The notes: generated by a model from the sequence alone, not told the origin. Shown: positions 1 to 7,882, counted from the stretch's first letter. The stretch: 25,472 nucleotides of DNA from Deltaproteobacteria bacterium (GCA_019308525.1 JAFDIC010000047.1:1-25472); one strand, 5' to 3'. A program made the numbers and translations.

Positions 1-120
1 GGCGTGCCGGAAAGCTATGTCGTGGACAAAAAGGGAATCCTTGTTGAGAAAGTGATTGGCCCATTGGACTGGAGTACGCCAAGAGTATTCGGCTTTTTCC
101 AGGGCCTCACTCAACGCTAG
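1..120 (+). CDS. Thioredoxin-like (TlpA/ResA-type) protein, C-terminal fragment
   Basis: The window opens inside a gene; 39 codons are visible before a TAG stop at 118-120. The translation begins GVPESYVVDKKG, which matches the cis-proline segment and following beta strand of TlpA/ResA-type periplasmic thiol-disulfide oxidoreductases (usual form GxPxTfvID). The remaining residues fit the last strand and helix of that fold. The catalytic CxxC would lie upstream of the window and cannot be seen, so redox activity is unproven. Proteins of this type often serve cytochrome c maturation or keep periplasmic thiols reduced. The next gene is on the opposite strand, so this is the end of its transcription unit. 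Confidence 0.6.
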   Translation, partial: GVPESYVVDKKGILVEKVIGPLDWSTPRVFGFFQGLTQR

Positions 121-308
121 AGGAAACCCCTCCCCCATCATGAGCCAGCAGGAACTGGAAAAAGATGACTAAGACGCCGAATGATTCAAAACGGCCGGGA
201 TGTTACTGGACGAGCCCCAACCCACCGCCCATGGCTACTGTGTCGGGCGACGCATCCTCTTGTCATGCATCAATTCGCCGCGCATGAAGGACACCTAACA
301 ACTTGATT

Positions 309-743
309 TCATGCAGCTTTTTGCAATGAGACAGACAGTTGATAACCAAGAACAGAAAGAGCTTGCTCAATCCGCGGCAGCTTGGTCTGGTGCCTGGGTG
401 AAAGCATCCGTCGTATTTCCTTTTCATCGACACCGAGCCTGCGCGCCAGTTCGGACTTGCTGATACCTGTTTCACGCACCGCAATGTAAAGAGCGGCCTT
501 GGCAGACATTCTGGCAGTCAGCGGGATGGCGTACTGGTTCTTCCTAACACGCGAAGGGAAGGGAAAATCAAGGTTGTCAGCAATGCAGACAGCAATGGCC
601 TCCTCCAGACAATCCCGTGCTTGCTCCAGAGCTTCAGCCGTAGTTTTCCCGTCGGTAGCGGCAAACGGGATATCCGGAAATGTGACCAGGAAAAAACCGG
701 CATGGTCTCTTTCGATTTCAGCAGGATAGGTAAATTGAAACAT
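309..743 (-). CDS. hicB: HicB-family antitoxin with C-terminal helix-turn-helix
   Basis: The protein has 144 residues. The N-terminal part (about 1-60) has the HicB pattern: a start FTYPAEIERDHAGFFLVTFPDIP followed in two parts by a segment with TDGKTTAEALEQARDCLEEAI, typical of the degenerate RNase H-like fold that binds the HicA toxin. Residues about 90-135 (ISKSELARRLGVDEKEIRRML) look like a helix-turn-helix DNA-binding domain. The gene starts 11 bases after the end of hicA on the same strand, which is the common toxin-first order for this family. By family knowledge the protein neutralises HicA and represses the operon; three short repeats upstream of hicA are a candidate operator. The main alternative is a HicB-like protein with purely regulatory function. 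Confidence 0.88.
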   Translation of the reverse strand: MFQFTYPAEIERDHAGFFLVTFPDIPFAATDGKTTAEALEQARDCLEEAIAVCIADNLDFPFPSRVRKNQYAIPLTARMSAKAALYIAVRETGISKSELARRLGVDEKEIRRMLSPRHQTKLPRIEQALSVLGYQLSVSLQKAA

Positions 744-754
744 GCGCTGCCCCC

Positions 755-970
755 CTATTCTATGTCAGTTTTCTCAATGCCCAGTTCGGCAAGCATCTTG
801 CCCAGAAGGCCCGGGCCTATCTCTTTCTTGCGGTCTTTAAGGATGGTTTTACGGTTACCGTAATACAAGGTCCCATGACTCCCCTTTCCACGTTTTGTCT
901 CAAAACGGACAACGATCTTGTTTTGCTTGCCGAGTTTCTTCACTTTTTTGAGAAGCTCGTTGCCGTTCAT
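755..970 (-). CDS. hicA: HicA-family mRNA interferase toxin
   Basis: The protein has 71 residues, normal for HicA, with the dsRBD-like fold signature. The conserved catalytic histidine is seen in KGSHGTLYY (His32), preceded by basic residues and followed by the conserved strand and helix ending in LGKMLAELGI. HicA toxins cleave mRNA and are held inactive by HicB, encoded just downstream. The start ATG at 970 is preceded by GAGAGG. The complement of the catalytic motif is intact, so the toxin is probably functional. The N-terminus (NGNELLKKVKKLGKQNKIVV) is a little longer than the most common HicA form, which usually reads SGKEVIKLLEKxGF. Confidence 0.87.
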   Translation of the reverse strand: MNGNELLKKVKKLGKQNKIVVRFETKRGKGSHGTLYYGNRKTILKDRKKEIGPGLLGKMLAELGIEKTDIE

Positions 971-1040
971 TACCTCTCTTTAGGTCTTTTTTGTCCGAAT
1001 GTCAAGGCAAAATTGTCCGAGATCAAGAATGTGTCCGAAG
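971..1040 (-). promoter_or_regulatory. Putative hicAB promoter with three TCGGACA operator repeats
   Basis: Upstream of hicA the minus strand carries TCGGACA three times, at 992-998, 1014-1020 and 1032-1038 (seen on the plus strand as TGTCCGA). Start-to-start distances are 22 and 18 bases. A perfect -35 hexamer TTGACA lies at 1000-1005 with TAAAGA 17 bases on (977-982), but that -10 would make the hicA message nearly leaderless. A second option is TTGATC (1021-1026) with GACATT (998-1003), which leaves room for the ribosome site. The repeats overlap both options. Binding by the HicB helix-turn-helix is inference from how this family autoregulates. Confidence 0.42.
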
Positions 1041-1243
1041 AACTCACCCGGTGCGTCAACCAGCCAGCCCCACAGGGGATCGACATAGCCGGACCTTCAT
1101 TCTCACGGCAGAAGGGCATGGCTTTCTGCTCCAGTCCAGGTTGTTACTGGAATTCAAGAATGCTGGATGCCAAAATCAGACTTTCCAACTGCCTAGGCGT
1201 GATGTATGATGGGGTTTTGCCAAGGATAAGCCAACTCAAGACC

Positions 1244-2569
1244 ATGAAGCTGGATAGGATACTTGATCGAACTTTTCGATGCGCCTGCGGGCAGGATCAC
1301 CATGTGCCAGTCAAGGGCATCTTTTTTTCTGAAGACGCCCTCCGGAAGCTGCCGGAGTTTCTCGCCCGACATGTTCAGGAGCAAAAGGTCCTTTTGGTTT
1401 CCGATATCAGGACCCATGAAGTCGCCGGCAGGGAGGCTGAAGAAATCTTGAGAAGCGCCGATTGGTCCGTTGAGGTCGTCACTCTGACGGATTCTGAGAA
1501 GGGAGGCCCGGTCTGTGACGACTCCACCTATCAGGAGCTACTCGATCAAATTTCAGACCCACCGGGGGTCTGCATCGCGGTCGGCACCGGAGTGATAAAC
1601 GACCTGGTCAAGTGGGCATCATTTCATTTGGATAGACCCTACGTTGTGATCGCTACCGCCGCCTCAATGAACGGGTTCACGTCAGCGAACGTGGCACCGC
1701 TCATTAATGGCATCAAAAGCCTTGTTCGTGCCCGTGCGGCGATAGGTGTATTTGCCAAACCCTCTGTGCTTGCAAATGCACCCTATCGACTCACAGCGGC
1801 AGGGCTTGGGGATGCGCTGGCCAAATCAGTCAGTGTTGTGGACTGGGAAATAAACCACCTTTTGAGGGACGAACACTTTTGCTCCTTTTGTGCTGAGATT
1901 ATCAATGAAATAGAACCGATATATTTCAATCATCCTGAAAGCATCCTGGCGCGCTCCCTTGAGGGAATCAAGGCGATTTTCGATGCGTTAAACTACTCTG
2001 GTCTGGCAATGACCATGATCGGTTCATCGGCCCCGGCATCGGGCGGGGAACACCTGTTCAGCCACACGTTGGACATGATGAGTCTTGTTGACGGTGTCCC
2101 CCACGATCTTCACGGCCGTCAGGTGGGTCTTGGCACCATATTTGCCTGTGCCCTGTACGATCGGCTCCTGAGGGTGAGTCGGCCGAGGTTTTGTGAAATG
2201 CCCGACAGGATAGATCGCGGGTTTTGGGGGAGACTGGGCGAATCCCTGGAGATCCAGTACGGAAACAAACTCGAGAATATCTCCAGGATCAAGGAGCGTC
2301 TGTCCCGCCCAGATACCTGGGATCAGCTTCAACAGGATATATTCGTCAAAGTCAAATCACCGGCTCTGATTGCCGAATGCCTGCAAAGAGCAGGTGCCGC
2401 CCGTTATCTGAAGGATATCGGCTGCGGCAGGGAACGAGCCCGCCAAGCGGCATTGCACCTTCATGAGATTCGAGCGCGGTTTACCGTGGTTGACCTGGCC
2501 TGGATGGTGGGGGTCTTGCCCGAAGCTGCCGATGAAATAGTTGATGAATGGCTCCTCGGTGATACCTGA
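1244..2569 (+). CDS. sn-Glycerol-1-phosphate dehydrogenase-like enzyme (AraM/EgsA family)
   Basis: The protein has 441 residues from ATG 1244. Family features: an N-terminal CACGQDHHVP segment (13-22), the dinucleotide-binding GTGVIND (114-120), GLGDALAK with Asp190, GGEHLFSH with His270, and PHDLHG with His290; Asp190, His270 and His290 are the expected metal ligands. The C-terminal 100 residues are helical. The family reduces dihydroxyacetone phosphate to glycerol 1-phosphate with NAD(P)H or works in reverse. The usual SxDG substrate motif reads SMNG here (Asn143), so the substrate may differ. The open frame extends up to 875 but that region overlaps hicA and its promoter and lacks homology; ATG 1202 is an alternative. 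The gene converges with a phosphatase-ABC importer operon, suggesting metabolism of an imported phosphorylated compound. Confidence 0.85.
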   Translation: MKLDRILDRTFRCACGQDHHVPVKGIFFSEDALRKLPEFLARHVQEQKVLLVSDIRTHEVAGREAEEILRSADWSVEVVTLTDSEKGGPVCDDSTYQELLDQISDPPGVCIAVGTGVINDLVKWASFHLDRPYVVIATAASMNGFTSANVAPLINGIKSLVRARAAIGVFAKPSVLANAPYRLTAAGLGDALAKSVSVVDWEINHLLRDEHFCSFCAEIINEIEPIYFNHPESILARSLEGIKAIFDALNYSGLAMTMIGSSAPASGGEHLFSHTLDMMSLVDGVPHDLHGRQVGLGTIFACALYDRLLRVSRPRFCEMPDRIDRGFWGRLGESLEIQYGNKLENISRIKERLSRPDTWDQLQQDIFVKVKSPALIAECLQRAGAARYLKDIGCGRERARQAALHLHEIRARFTVVDLAWMVGVLPEAADEIVDEWLLGDT

Positions 2570-2588
2570 GCGGTTTTGCTTCACCCTC

Positions 2589-2598
2589 GCTGATCAGC
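2589..2598. repeat. 10-bp perfect palindrome between convergent genes
   Basis: GCTGATCAGC is its own reverse complement. It lies in the short gap between the convergent dehydrogenase and phosphatase genes and overlaps the phosphatase stop codon. There is no T-run on either side, so it is not a classic intrinsic terminator. It may simply be chance. Confidence 0.3.
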
Positions 2599-3433
2599 CT
2601 GTGCTTCGACGCAGCAGAATGTCCACCATTTCGGCAAATCCCTTCCCACTGCTTTGCCTGGTAATCCAGGGGGGTTCTTTGTCTATCTTTTCTTGAAAAC
2701 GAAGCAGGTTGGCTACCCCCACAGAACGGGGGAAATAGGCAAACATTGGTCCGTCATTGGGGGAATCCCCGATGAAGATTACCTGCTCTTTCACTCGGTC
2801 CAGATCTGCCTTGAATACCTCCCTGAAAAGCACAATAGTGGTGGTAAGCTTGTCATGGTCCCCGAACCAGCCATTAACATGGATGGAGCTGATCCTTGCG
2901 TGGGCGCCTGCATCCTTGAAACAGTGAACAATTTGCTCTACCCGCTCCGCTGGAAGGGGTGGAACATCCTCACAGTAGTCAATTGCCAGATCGGTTTCGC
3001 GGTATGATTGGTCTGAAGCGATCTGGCATCCTGGCACCTTTTGAAGAATCATCCTTGCAAGCTTTTTCAACTCGATTCGATCTTTCTTCCGTTGTTTTTC
3101 CGATCTCATGTATCGGCGGTACATCTTCTTCTTGGAACAATCATATCGAAAATAGAATGCCCCGTTCTCTCCCACCACCCCATCCACCGGCCACATACGC
3201 GCAATGTGATCACACCATCCCGCGGATCGACCCGTAATCGGCAAGATATGAAGCCCTGCATGCTTCAGGCGTTCCATCGCAGAGAATATGATGGATGTGA
3301 GACGCCCGTTGATGGTAAGGGTATCGTCTATGTCGGTTAGAACAAAACGGACATTGCTTTTCAGATGATCAGGGAATTGCTCAAAGGGCTTCATAGCCAA
3401 GATATCATCTCCAAGAGAGTTGCCAAGCGCCAC
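2594..3433 (-). CDS. HAD-superfamily IIB phosphatase
   Basis: The protein has 279 residues from GTG 3433, which has GGGAGAGGG about eight bases upstream; ATG 3394 is an alternative. HAD motifs are complete: motif I DIDDTL (Asp34 nucleophile, Asp36 acid/base), motif II ITGR (Thr67), motif III HDK (Lys195), motif IV GDSPND (222-227). A cap of about 100 residues between motifs II and III matches the C2B cap of sucrose-phosphate and mannosylphosphoglycerate phosphatases. No signal peptide is seen, so it acts in the cytoplasm, presumably releasing phosphate from a small phosphorylated molecule. It is the last gene of the importer operon, 79 bases after the ATPase gene, and ends 24 bases from the convergent dehydrogenase. 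The exact substrate is unknown. Confidence 0.85.
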   Translation of the reverse strand: MALGNSLGDDILAMKPFEQFPDHLKSNVRFVLTDIDDTLTINGRLTSIIFSAMERLKHAGLHILPITGRSAGWCDHIARMWPVDGVVGENGAFYFRYDCSKKKMYRRYMRSEKQRKKDRIELKKLARMILQKVPGCQIASDQSYRETDLAIDYCEDVPPLPAERVEQIVHCFKDAGAHARISSIHVNGWFGDHDKLTTTIVLFREVFKADLDRVKEQVIFIGDSPNDGPMFAYFPRSVGVANLLRFQEKIDKEPPWITRQSSGKGFAEMVDILLRRSTG

Positions 3434-3512
3434 CTACATGTCCCTCTCCCCAGCCCAGACAGCTCGACACGATACGAGGAAAATCCCCTGAGAATTGAAA
3501 CAAATGCCCGTC

Positions 3513-4595
3513 TCAGAATAGGATCATGCATCTTTCCGGATTTAGAAAAAGGTAGAGTTCCTGGCCTTCCTCGTGGGGGAGGTGTTGAGGGACTTGCACT
3601 CTGATCATTGTGCCGTTTACCCTGATGAAAAAGGACAGGAAGCTACCCAGGTATGCCTTGTGCACAATCGTGCCCCGGAAGACGTTTTCCCTGGCTTGAG
3701 GTGGTTTTGAGAATACTTCCACGTCCTCGGGCCGTATGGATGCATATACTTCTTTTTCCAGTGTCGCCGTCATTTGATCAGGCACTCTGCAGATCATTTT
3801 CTCACTAAACTCGGTGCGAACATAGACAGCCCCCTTATCCTGGAGGACTTGAACGACCTGCCCGGGTATGAAATTCATGGTACCGATGAAGTCGGCGACA
3901 AATCTGTTCGCCGGTCTTTCGTATATCTCTTGTGCAGTCCCCACCTGCACCACGTTTCCCGAATCCATAACCACGATTCGATCAGAAATAACCATAGCCT
4001 CCGCCTGGTCGTGGGTGACATAAATGGACGTTATGCCCATCCTCTTTACCAGGCTCTTGATTTCAAATCTGAGTTCCTCCCTGAGCTTGGCATCCAGGTT
4101 GCTCAATGGTTCATCCAACAGGAGCACTTTCGGATTTCTCACGAGCGCCCGTGCCAGTGCCACCCGTTGCTGCTGCCCACCACTCAACTGGGAGGGATAT
4201 CTGTCCTCCAGGCCTTTCAAGCCCACGAGGTCCAGGACCTGTTCCGCCTTTTCCTGAATTTTCTGCCTGGGTAACTTCTGAAGTTTCAAACCGTACACGA
4301 TATTACTAAATACCTTCATATGGGGCCACACGGCATAGTTTTGAAAAACCATCCCGATTCCCCGTCTTGAGGGTGGAACAAATCCCTTGGAAAGCATGGG
4401 TTTTCCGTCGATAAGGATTTCGCCCTCCTCGGGCTTTTCCAATCCCGCTATGCAGCGCAAAGTGGTTGTCTTGCCACACCCGCTGGGCCCAAGAAGCGTC
4501 AGCAGCTCTCCCATGTTCACTTCAAGGTCTATGTGATTCACTGCCACCACATCTTTGAAGCGCTTGAACAGGTTTCGGATTTCTATGAATGCCAT
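3513..4595 (-). CDS. ABC importer ATPase (AfuC/PotA/FbpC-like)
   Basis: The protein has 360 residues. Nucleotide-binding motifs are intact: Walker A GPSGCGKTT (36-44), Q-loop MVFQNYAVWPH around residue 85, signature LSGGQQQR (137-144), Walker B LLLDEP (Asp161, Glu162), D-loop SNLDAKL and switch His195. Residues about 240-355 form the TOBE regulatory domain usual in CUT1/polyamine/iron-type importers. The start ATG has AAAGGAG ten bases upstream. It follows the fused permease gene with a gap of 74 bases and precedes the phosphatase gene. It powers import across the inner membrane. Sequence motifs alone cannot separate iron, putrescine, phosphonate or sugar-phosphate importers; context favours an organic phosphate. 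Confidence 0.92.
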   Translation of the reverse strand: MAFIEIRNLFKRFKDVVAVNHIDLEVNMGELLTLLGPSGCGKTTTLRCIAGLEKPEEGEILIDGKPMLSKGFVPPSRRGIGMVFQNYAVWPHMKVFSNIVYGLKLQKLPRQKIQEKAEQVLDLVGLKGLEDRYPSQLSGGQQQRVALARALVRNPKVLLLDEPLSNLDAKLREELRFEIKSLVKRMGITSIYVTHDQAEAMVISDRIVVMDSGNVVQVGTAQEIYERPANRFVADFIGTMNFIPGQVVQVLQDKGAVYVRTEFSEKMICRVPDQMTATLEKEVYASIRPEDVEVFSKPPQARENVFRGTIVHKAYLGSFLSFFIRVNGTMIRVQVPQHLPHEEGQELYLFLNPERCMILF

Positions 4596-4669
4596 TGAGA
4601 TGAGTCTCCTTTACTGATTGCCCAATGCATGAAACCTCATCAAAGCTCTATCGTATCTTCCCCGGCCCC

Positions 4670-6349
4670 TCACGTACCGCCGCTTGGGCCCCAGGCTGCC
4701 TTGAGGATGCCCCCGCCGATCCTGGCAATGACCAGCAGAAGAATGAAGGTAATCACAATCATTAGAAAGGCCATGGCCGCTGCGATTCCGAATTCCATGC
4801 CCCTGTGCCAGTTCAAAAAGATACCAATGGGCAAGGTTTCCCATCCGCCTCGATAGAGGAAGATTGCAGTGGAGATCTCCTGAAAAGCCATGATAAAAAA
4901 CATCACAACACCCACAAGAACCCCTTTGACCAACAAGGGCAACGATATCCTCATGAATGTTCTGAGCTTGCCTGCACCTGACACTTCGGAGGCTTCCTCA
5001 AGCGAAATGTCCAACTGCAAGTAGGAGGAATGGGCCATACGCAAGAAATAGGGGAGCCGCCGCGCAAACAGGGCCAGCGGCATGATAATCCAATGGGTGG
5101 CAAGGGGAATATCCTTCCAAAAGGCCAGGAGATAACTCGCGCCGACCGCTATACCCGGAAAGGCCAGCATAAGTGTGATTACAAAGTCGAGTGCGTCCTT
5201 GCCGGGCACTCGAGTGCGTACGATGAGATATGCAGCCGGGAGCCCAAAGGCGATTCCAAAAACCAGGGCAACCCCGCTGAACACAAAGGAGTTTTTTATC
5301 AAAAGCGGGGACTCCAGGAGAATCACCCTGAAATTTTCCAGGGTCCAATTGGTTGGAAACGCTTCAAAGACCCATCTTCTGGAAAAAGCCGCTAATCCGA
5401 GAACGACGGGAATCAGAAGGACAAAGACGGCGATAAAGGTCATATAGGCATATGCACACCCTTTGAGCAGAACACCCGGCTCGATCACCCGGCCTTCGGA
5501 CGTCGTCCCTTTTGAAAGGCCAGTGTATTTCCTCCGCTCCACCCACCACCGGGCAATCAGAAACAGCGAAATGCAAACGAGGGAAGAAACGACCACTGCC
5601 ACGATTCCCATATACTTGCGGTGCATGTCGGTAAAGTGATAGGCAATGTTAATGTATGCAACCGAGGGGAGATAATCCACCTGCCCCAAAATCAAGGGTG
5701 TGAGCCAGTCCGTGAAGGGCCACAGGAATACTATGACGGCACCCGCCAGATAGGTGGGAGTGCAAAGGGGCAAGGTGACCGTGATAAATCTCCAAAAGCC
5801 GCTTGCACCCTCCACCTCGGCGGCCTCTTCAAAGCAGGGGTCTATGTTGGTGAAGCCTGCCGAAAGGCCGAGTACAATAAATGGGAGCATGTGCAGTGAT
5901 TGTATGAATACGAGTCCGTGGATCCCGTAAATGAAATTGATGGGTTTTTCAATCAAGCCAGCGTCCATGAGCAGCAGGTTAAGAGTTCCGTACTTGCCGA
6001 AAAAGATAATGAATGCAAACACACCGGCAAAGGCCGGCAACACAATCGGCAGAAGGATAAGGGCCGTGAAAATGGTCTTTCCCCTGTGCCTGTATCTCGC
6101 CAGGATGTAAGCCAGGGGCACACCGAACAAGGTGGATGTCAGGAGCACCAACGTGCTCAGGAGCAAGGTGTTGCCGAAGGTCTTAAGATAATAGGCGTCC
6201 CTAAAGAACTCCAGGTAATTCCCTATACCCCACCTGGCCGTTCCGGCGATCTTAAAGCTTTCCAGCACAAGAAATGAGAGGGGATAAATCACAAGGAAGA
6301 TAATGATCAACCAGAGGAGTGCTGCCAGAAAGGCGTTGCCACGACCCAT
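4670..6349 (-). CDS. ABC importer permease, two membrane domains fused (AfuB/FbpB-like)
   Basis: The protein has 559 residues with about twelve hydrophobic segments and two copies of the binding-protein-dependent transport domain. The coupling-helix EAA loops are EEAAEVEGASG (175-185) and EEASEVSGAGK (451-461), each followed by a LPL strand. A soluble linker around 270-295 joins the halves. This fused arrangement is typical of FbpB, AfuB and AEP-type permeases. AAAGGA precedes the ATG at 6349. The gene lies between binding protein and ATPase genes and is separated from the former by a strong hairpin. It forms the inner-membrane channel for the ligand captured by the binding protein. Confidence 0.92.
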   Translation of the reverse strand: MGRGNAFLAALLWLIIIFLVIYPLSFLVLESFKIAGTARWGIGNYLEFFRDAYYLKTFGNTLLLSTLVLLTSTLFGVPLAYILARYRHRGKTIFTALILLPIVLPAFAGVFAFIIFFGKYGTLNLLLMDAGLIEKPINFIYGIHGLVFIQSLHMLPFIVLGLSAGFTNIDPCFEEAAEVEGASGFWRFITVTLPLCTPTYLAGAVIVFLWPFTDWLTPLILGQVDYLPSVAYINIAYHFTDMHRKYMGIVAVVVSSLVCISLFLIARWWVERRKYTGLSKGTTSEGRVIEPGVLLKGCAYAYMTFIAVFVLLIPVVLGLAAFSRRWVFEAFPTNWTLENFRVILLESPLLIKNSFVFSGVALVFGIAFGLPAAYLIVRTRVPGKDALDFVITLMLAFPGIAVGASYLLAFWKDIPLATHWIIMPLALFARRLPYFLRMAHSSYLQLDISLEEASEVSGAGKLRTFMRISLPLLVKGVLVGVVMFFIMAFQEISTAIFLYRGGWETLPIGIFLNWHRGMEFGIAAAMAFLMIVITFILLLVIARIGGGILKAAWGPSGGT

Positions 6350-6375
6350 ATCATATCCTTTGCTTCGTTTTTCCC

Positions 6376-6419
6376 TGCTTGATATGCGAGCCCAGAGTTA
6401 CCGGCTCGCATACCAAGCA
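6376..6419 (-). repeat. Intercistronic hairpin between binding-protein and permease genes
   Basis: Arms at 6376-6392 and 6403-6419 pair at 16 of 17 positions; the inner ten pairs (TATGCGAGCC with GGCTCGCATA) are perfect, around a 10-base loop, and the only mismatch is at 6382/6413. It lies 36 bases after the binding-protein stop and 26 bases before the permease start. No T-run follows, so a terminator is unlikely. By analogy with malE-malF type operons it may protect the upstream mRNA and give excess binding protein over permease. Confidence 0.6.
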
Positions 6420-6421
6420 AT

Positions 6422-6443
6422 TGAAGCTCGACTGAAGCTCGAC
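6422..6443. repeat. 11-bp perfect tandem duplication
   Basis: TGAAGCTCGAC occurs twice back to back (6422-6432, 6433-6443), between the intercistronic hairpin and the end of the binding-protein gene. It looks like a recent slippage duplication. No function is apparent. Confidence 0.6.
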
Positions 6444-6455
6444 CGCTCCCGGGTG

Positions 6456-7754
6456 TTACGGCGAGACGAGTAGTGAGCGCGCCTTTGATGCCGCCAGGCG
6501 AGCCGCAGCATAGTTTCCATCTATTTCGAAGAGTTTTCGGGCCTCCCTTATCTTAGCCTCAGCCCTTGTCACGTCCACATTCTGTGCCTTCGCCGCCTTG
6601 ATCTCCTCCTCGACTTCCTCAATCAGATAGAGGCTGCTCTTCAGCTTGCCCCACTTCCTGTAGATCTCGTACTCGTAGAAGCGGTTGACCTTATCCCATC
6701 TCTTGGCTGCGAGATCCAAATCATAATCTATGAATCCCACCTTCAGGTCCCAGAAGGAATCAACTCCCAGGGCCTTGGCGGCATGCTTTGCCATGGTAAC
6801 CCCTTCCTTTTCCCACCGGGAGAACCTAATGTCGGTCCTGGCCGCAAAGTAACGTCCCTCCAGCACTGACTTTTGCCCATCCATGCTGAACAGCCAGTCC
6901 AGAAAAATCTTTCCGATTCTTTCGTTGGGAGCCCCTTTCAACAAGGCCACGGCTTCCGGAACCAGTATGGTTTTCTCCGGGAGCAGGTCACGGACGGGAT
7001 AGCCGTCTTTGCGCGCCGCCATGGCGTTCATTTGGGGTTGCGCTATCCCGATGGGGACTTCACCACGGCTGACTATATGGGTCGTATCCGTGCTACCTGT
7101 GGAAAAGCGGGCTAGCTGGGCGGCCAGTTTTCTGAGATATGCCCAGGCCTGTTCTTCTCCGAATGCCTGCAAGAGTATTTCTACGGTTTCGTGCATGGTG
7201 CCCGAGGCGTATGGTAAGGTGTGCACGATGTTTCCCCGGTAGATGGGGTTAAGCAATGCCTCCCATGTTTTCGGGGGCGGCAATCGCAGCTTCTTCAGCA
7301 CCTTTTCGTTGTAGAGATTCGTGACGATCCAGGGGGCAAAGCAAGTCCAATAATAATCTGCATCCTTTACCTTCATACCACCCCACTTGGCGGGGACCTT
7401 ATCCCAATCCTTCGGCCGGTATGGAACAATCAGCCCCTCTTTTTTTGCGATTTCATGGGCCGGCGCGCCGGCTCCCAGAAAAATGTCGGCATCCGGTTTG
7501 CCCCCCCACAGTCTTATCTTGTCCAGGCAGACAGGCCATCCACCGGGCCGAACAAAAGTAATTTCTATGTCCTTGCCGTAGGTCTTCTTATAGTATGCCG
7601 TGAAACCCTTTCTCAGGCTGTCGGATAACTCCTTGTACACGGGACCCACCCAGCCGATTCTGTCCTTGGCCTGCGATATCCCGGAAAAAGCAGGCAGGAA
7701 CAATACCATGAAAAAAACAGTGAGAATTGTTGCAGTCAGGATTCTTTTTTTCAT
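6456..7754 (-). CDS. Periplasmic substrate-binding protein of the ABC importer (AfuA-like, family 1)
   Basis: The protein has 432 residues. The start at 7754 is chosen because GGGAGG lies seven bases upstream and MKKRIL starts a clear signal peptide, with likely cleavage after SQA (residue 29). The mature part has the family 1 pattern: ADIFLGAGAP near residue 85, a hinge around TFCAPW-like YWTCFAPWIV, and LDWLFSMDGQ late in the second lobe. The Tyr-Tyr pair that binds ferric iron in FbpA is not seen at the expected place (GIAQPQMNA instead), which argues against iron. The last 62 residues are a helical extension not normal for the family. An in-frame extension upstream reaches 8078 but lacks support. 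It should deliver ligand to the permease encoded downstream. Confidence 0.86.
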   Translation of the reverse strand: MKKRILTATILTVFFMVLFLPAFSGISQAKDRIGWVGPVYKELSDSLRKGFTAYYKKTYGKDIEITFVRPGGWPVCLDKIRLWGGKPDADIFLGAGAPAHEIAKKEGLIVPYRPKDWDKVPAKWGGMKVKDADYYWTCFAPWIVTNLYNEKVLKKLRLPPPKTWEALLNPIYRGNIVHTLPYASGTMHETVEILLQAFGEEQAWAYLRKLAAQLARFSTGSTDTTHIVSRGEVPIGIAQPQMNAMAARKDGYPVRDLLPEKTILVPEAVALLKGAPNERIGKIFLDWLFSMDGQKSVLEGRYFAARTDIRFSRWEKEGVTMAKHAAKALGVDSFWDLKVGFIDYDLDLAAKRWDKVNRFYEYEIYRKWGKLKSSLYLIEEVEEEIKAAKAQNVDVTRAEAKIREARKLFEIDGNYAAARLAASKARSLLVSP

Positions 7755-7882
7755 TTTGGCCTCCCTTCTTGTGACAGCGTTATCCATCAAAAGGTAAAGG
7801 TTTTTTGGCTCTATCCATTGCCTCCCGCAAAAACTCCCCTTGTCAGTGCAGAATCCGAGATCCATCTTCACGCTTTCCCTGT

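Noticed and set aside
140..172. 10-codon frame MSQQELEKDD after the thioredoxin-like gene
   Set aside because: Too short, no ribosome site and no context.
875..1243. Extended N-terminus of the glycerol-1-phosphate dehydrogenase-like frame
   Set aside because: It overlaps hicA and its promoter on the other strand, lacks family similarity, and the family start pattern begins at 1244.
3513..7754. Ferric-iron (Fbp-type) importer
   Set aside because: Permease and ATPase would fit, but the binding protein lacks the Tyr pair, and the linked phosphatase and dehydrogenase point to an organic phosphate. Not fully excluded.
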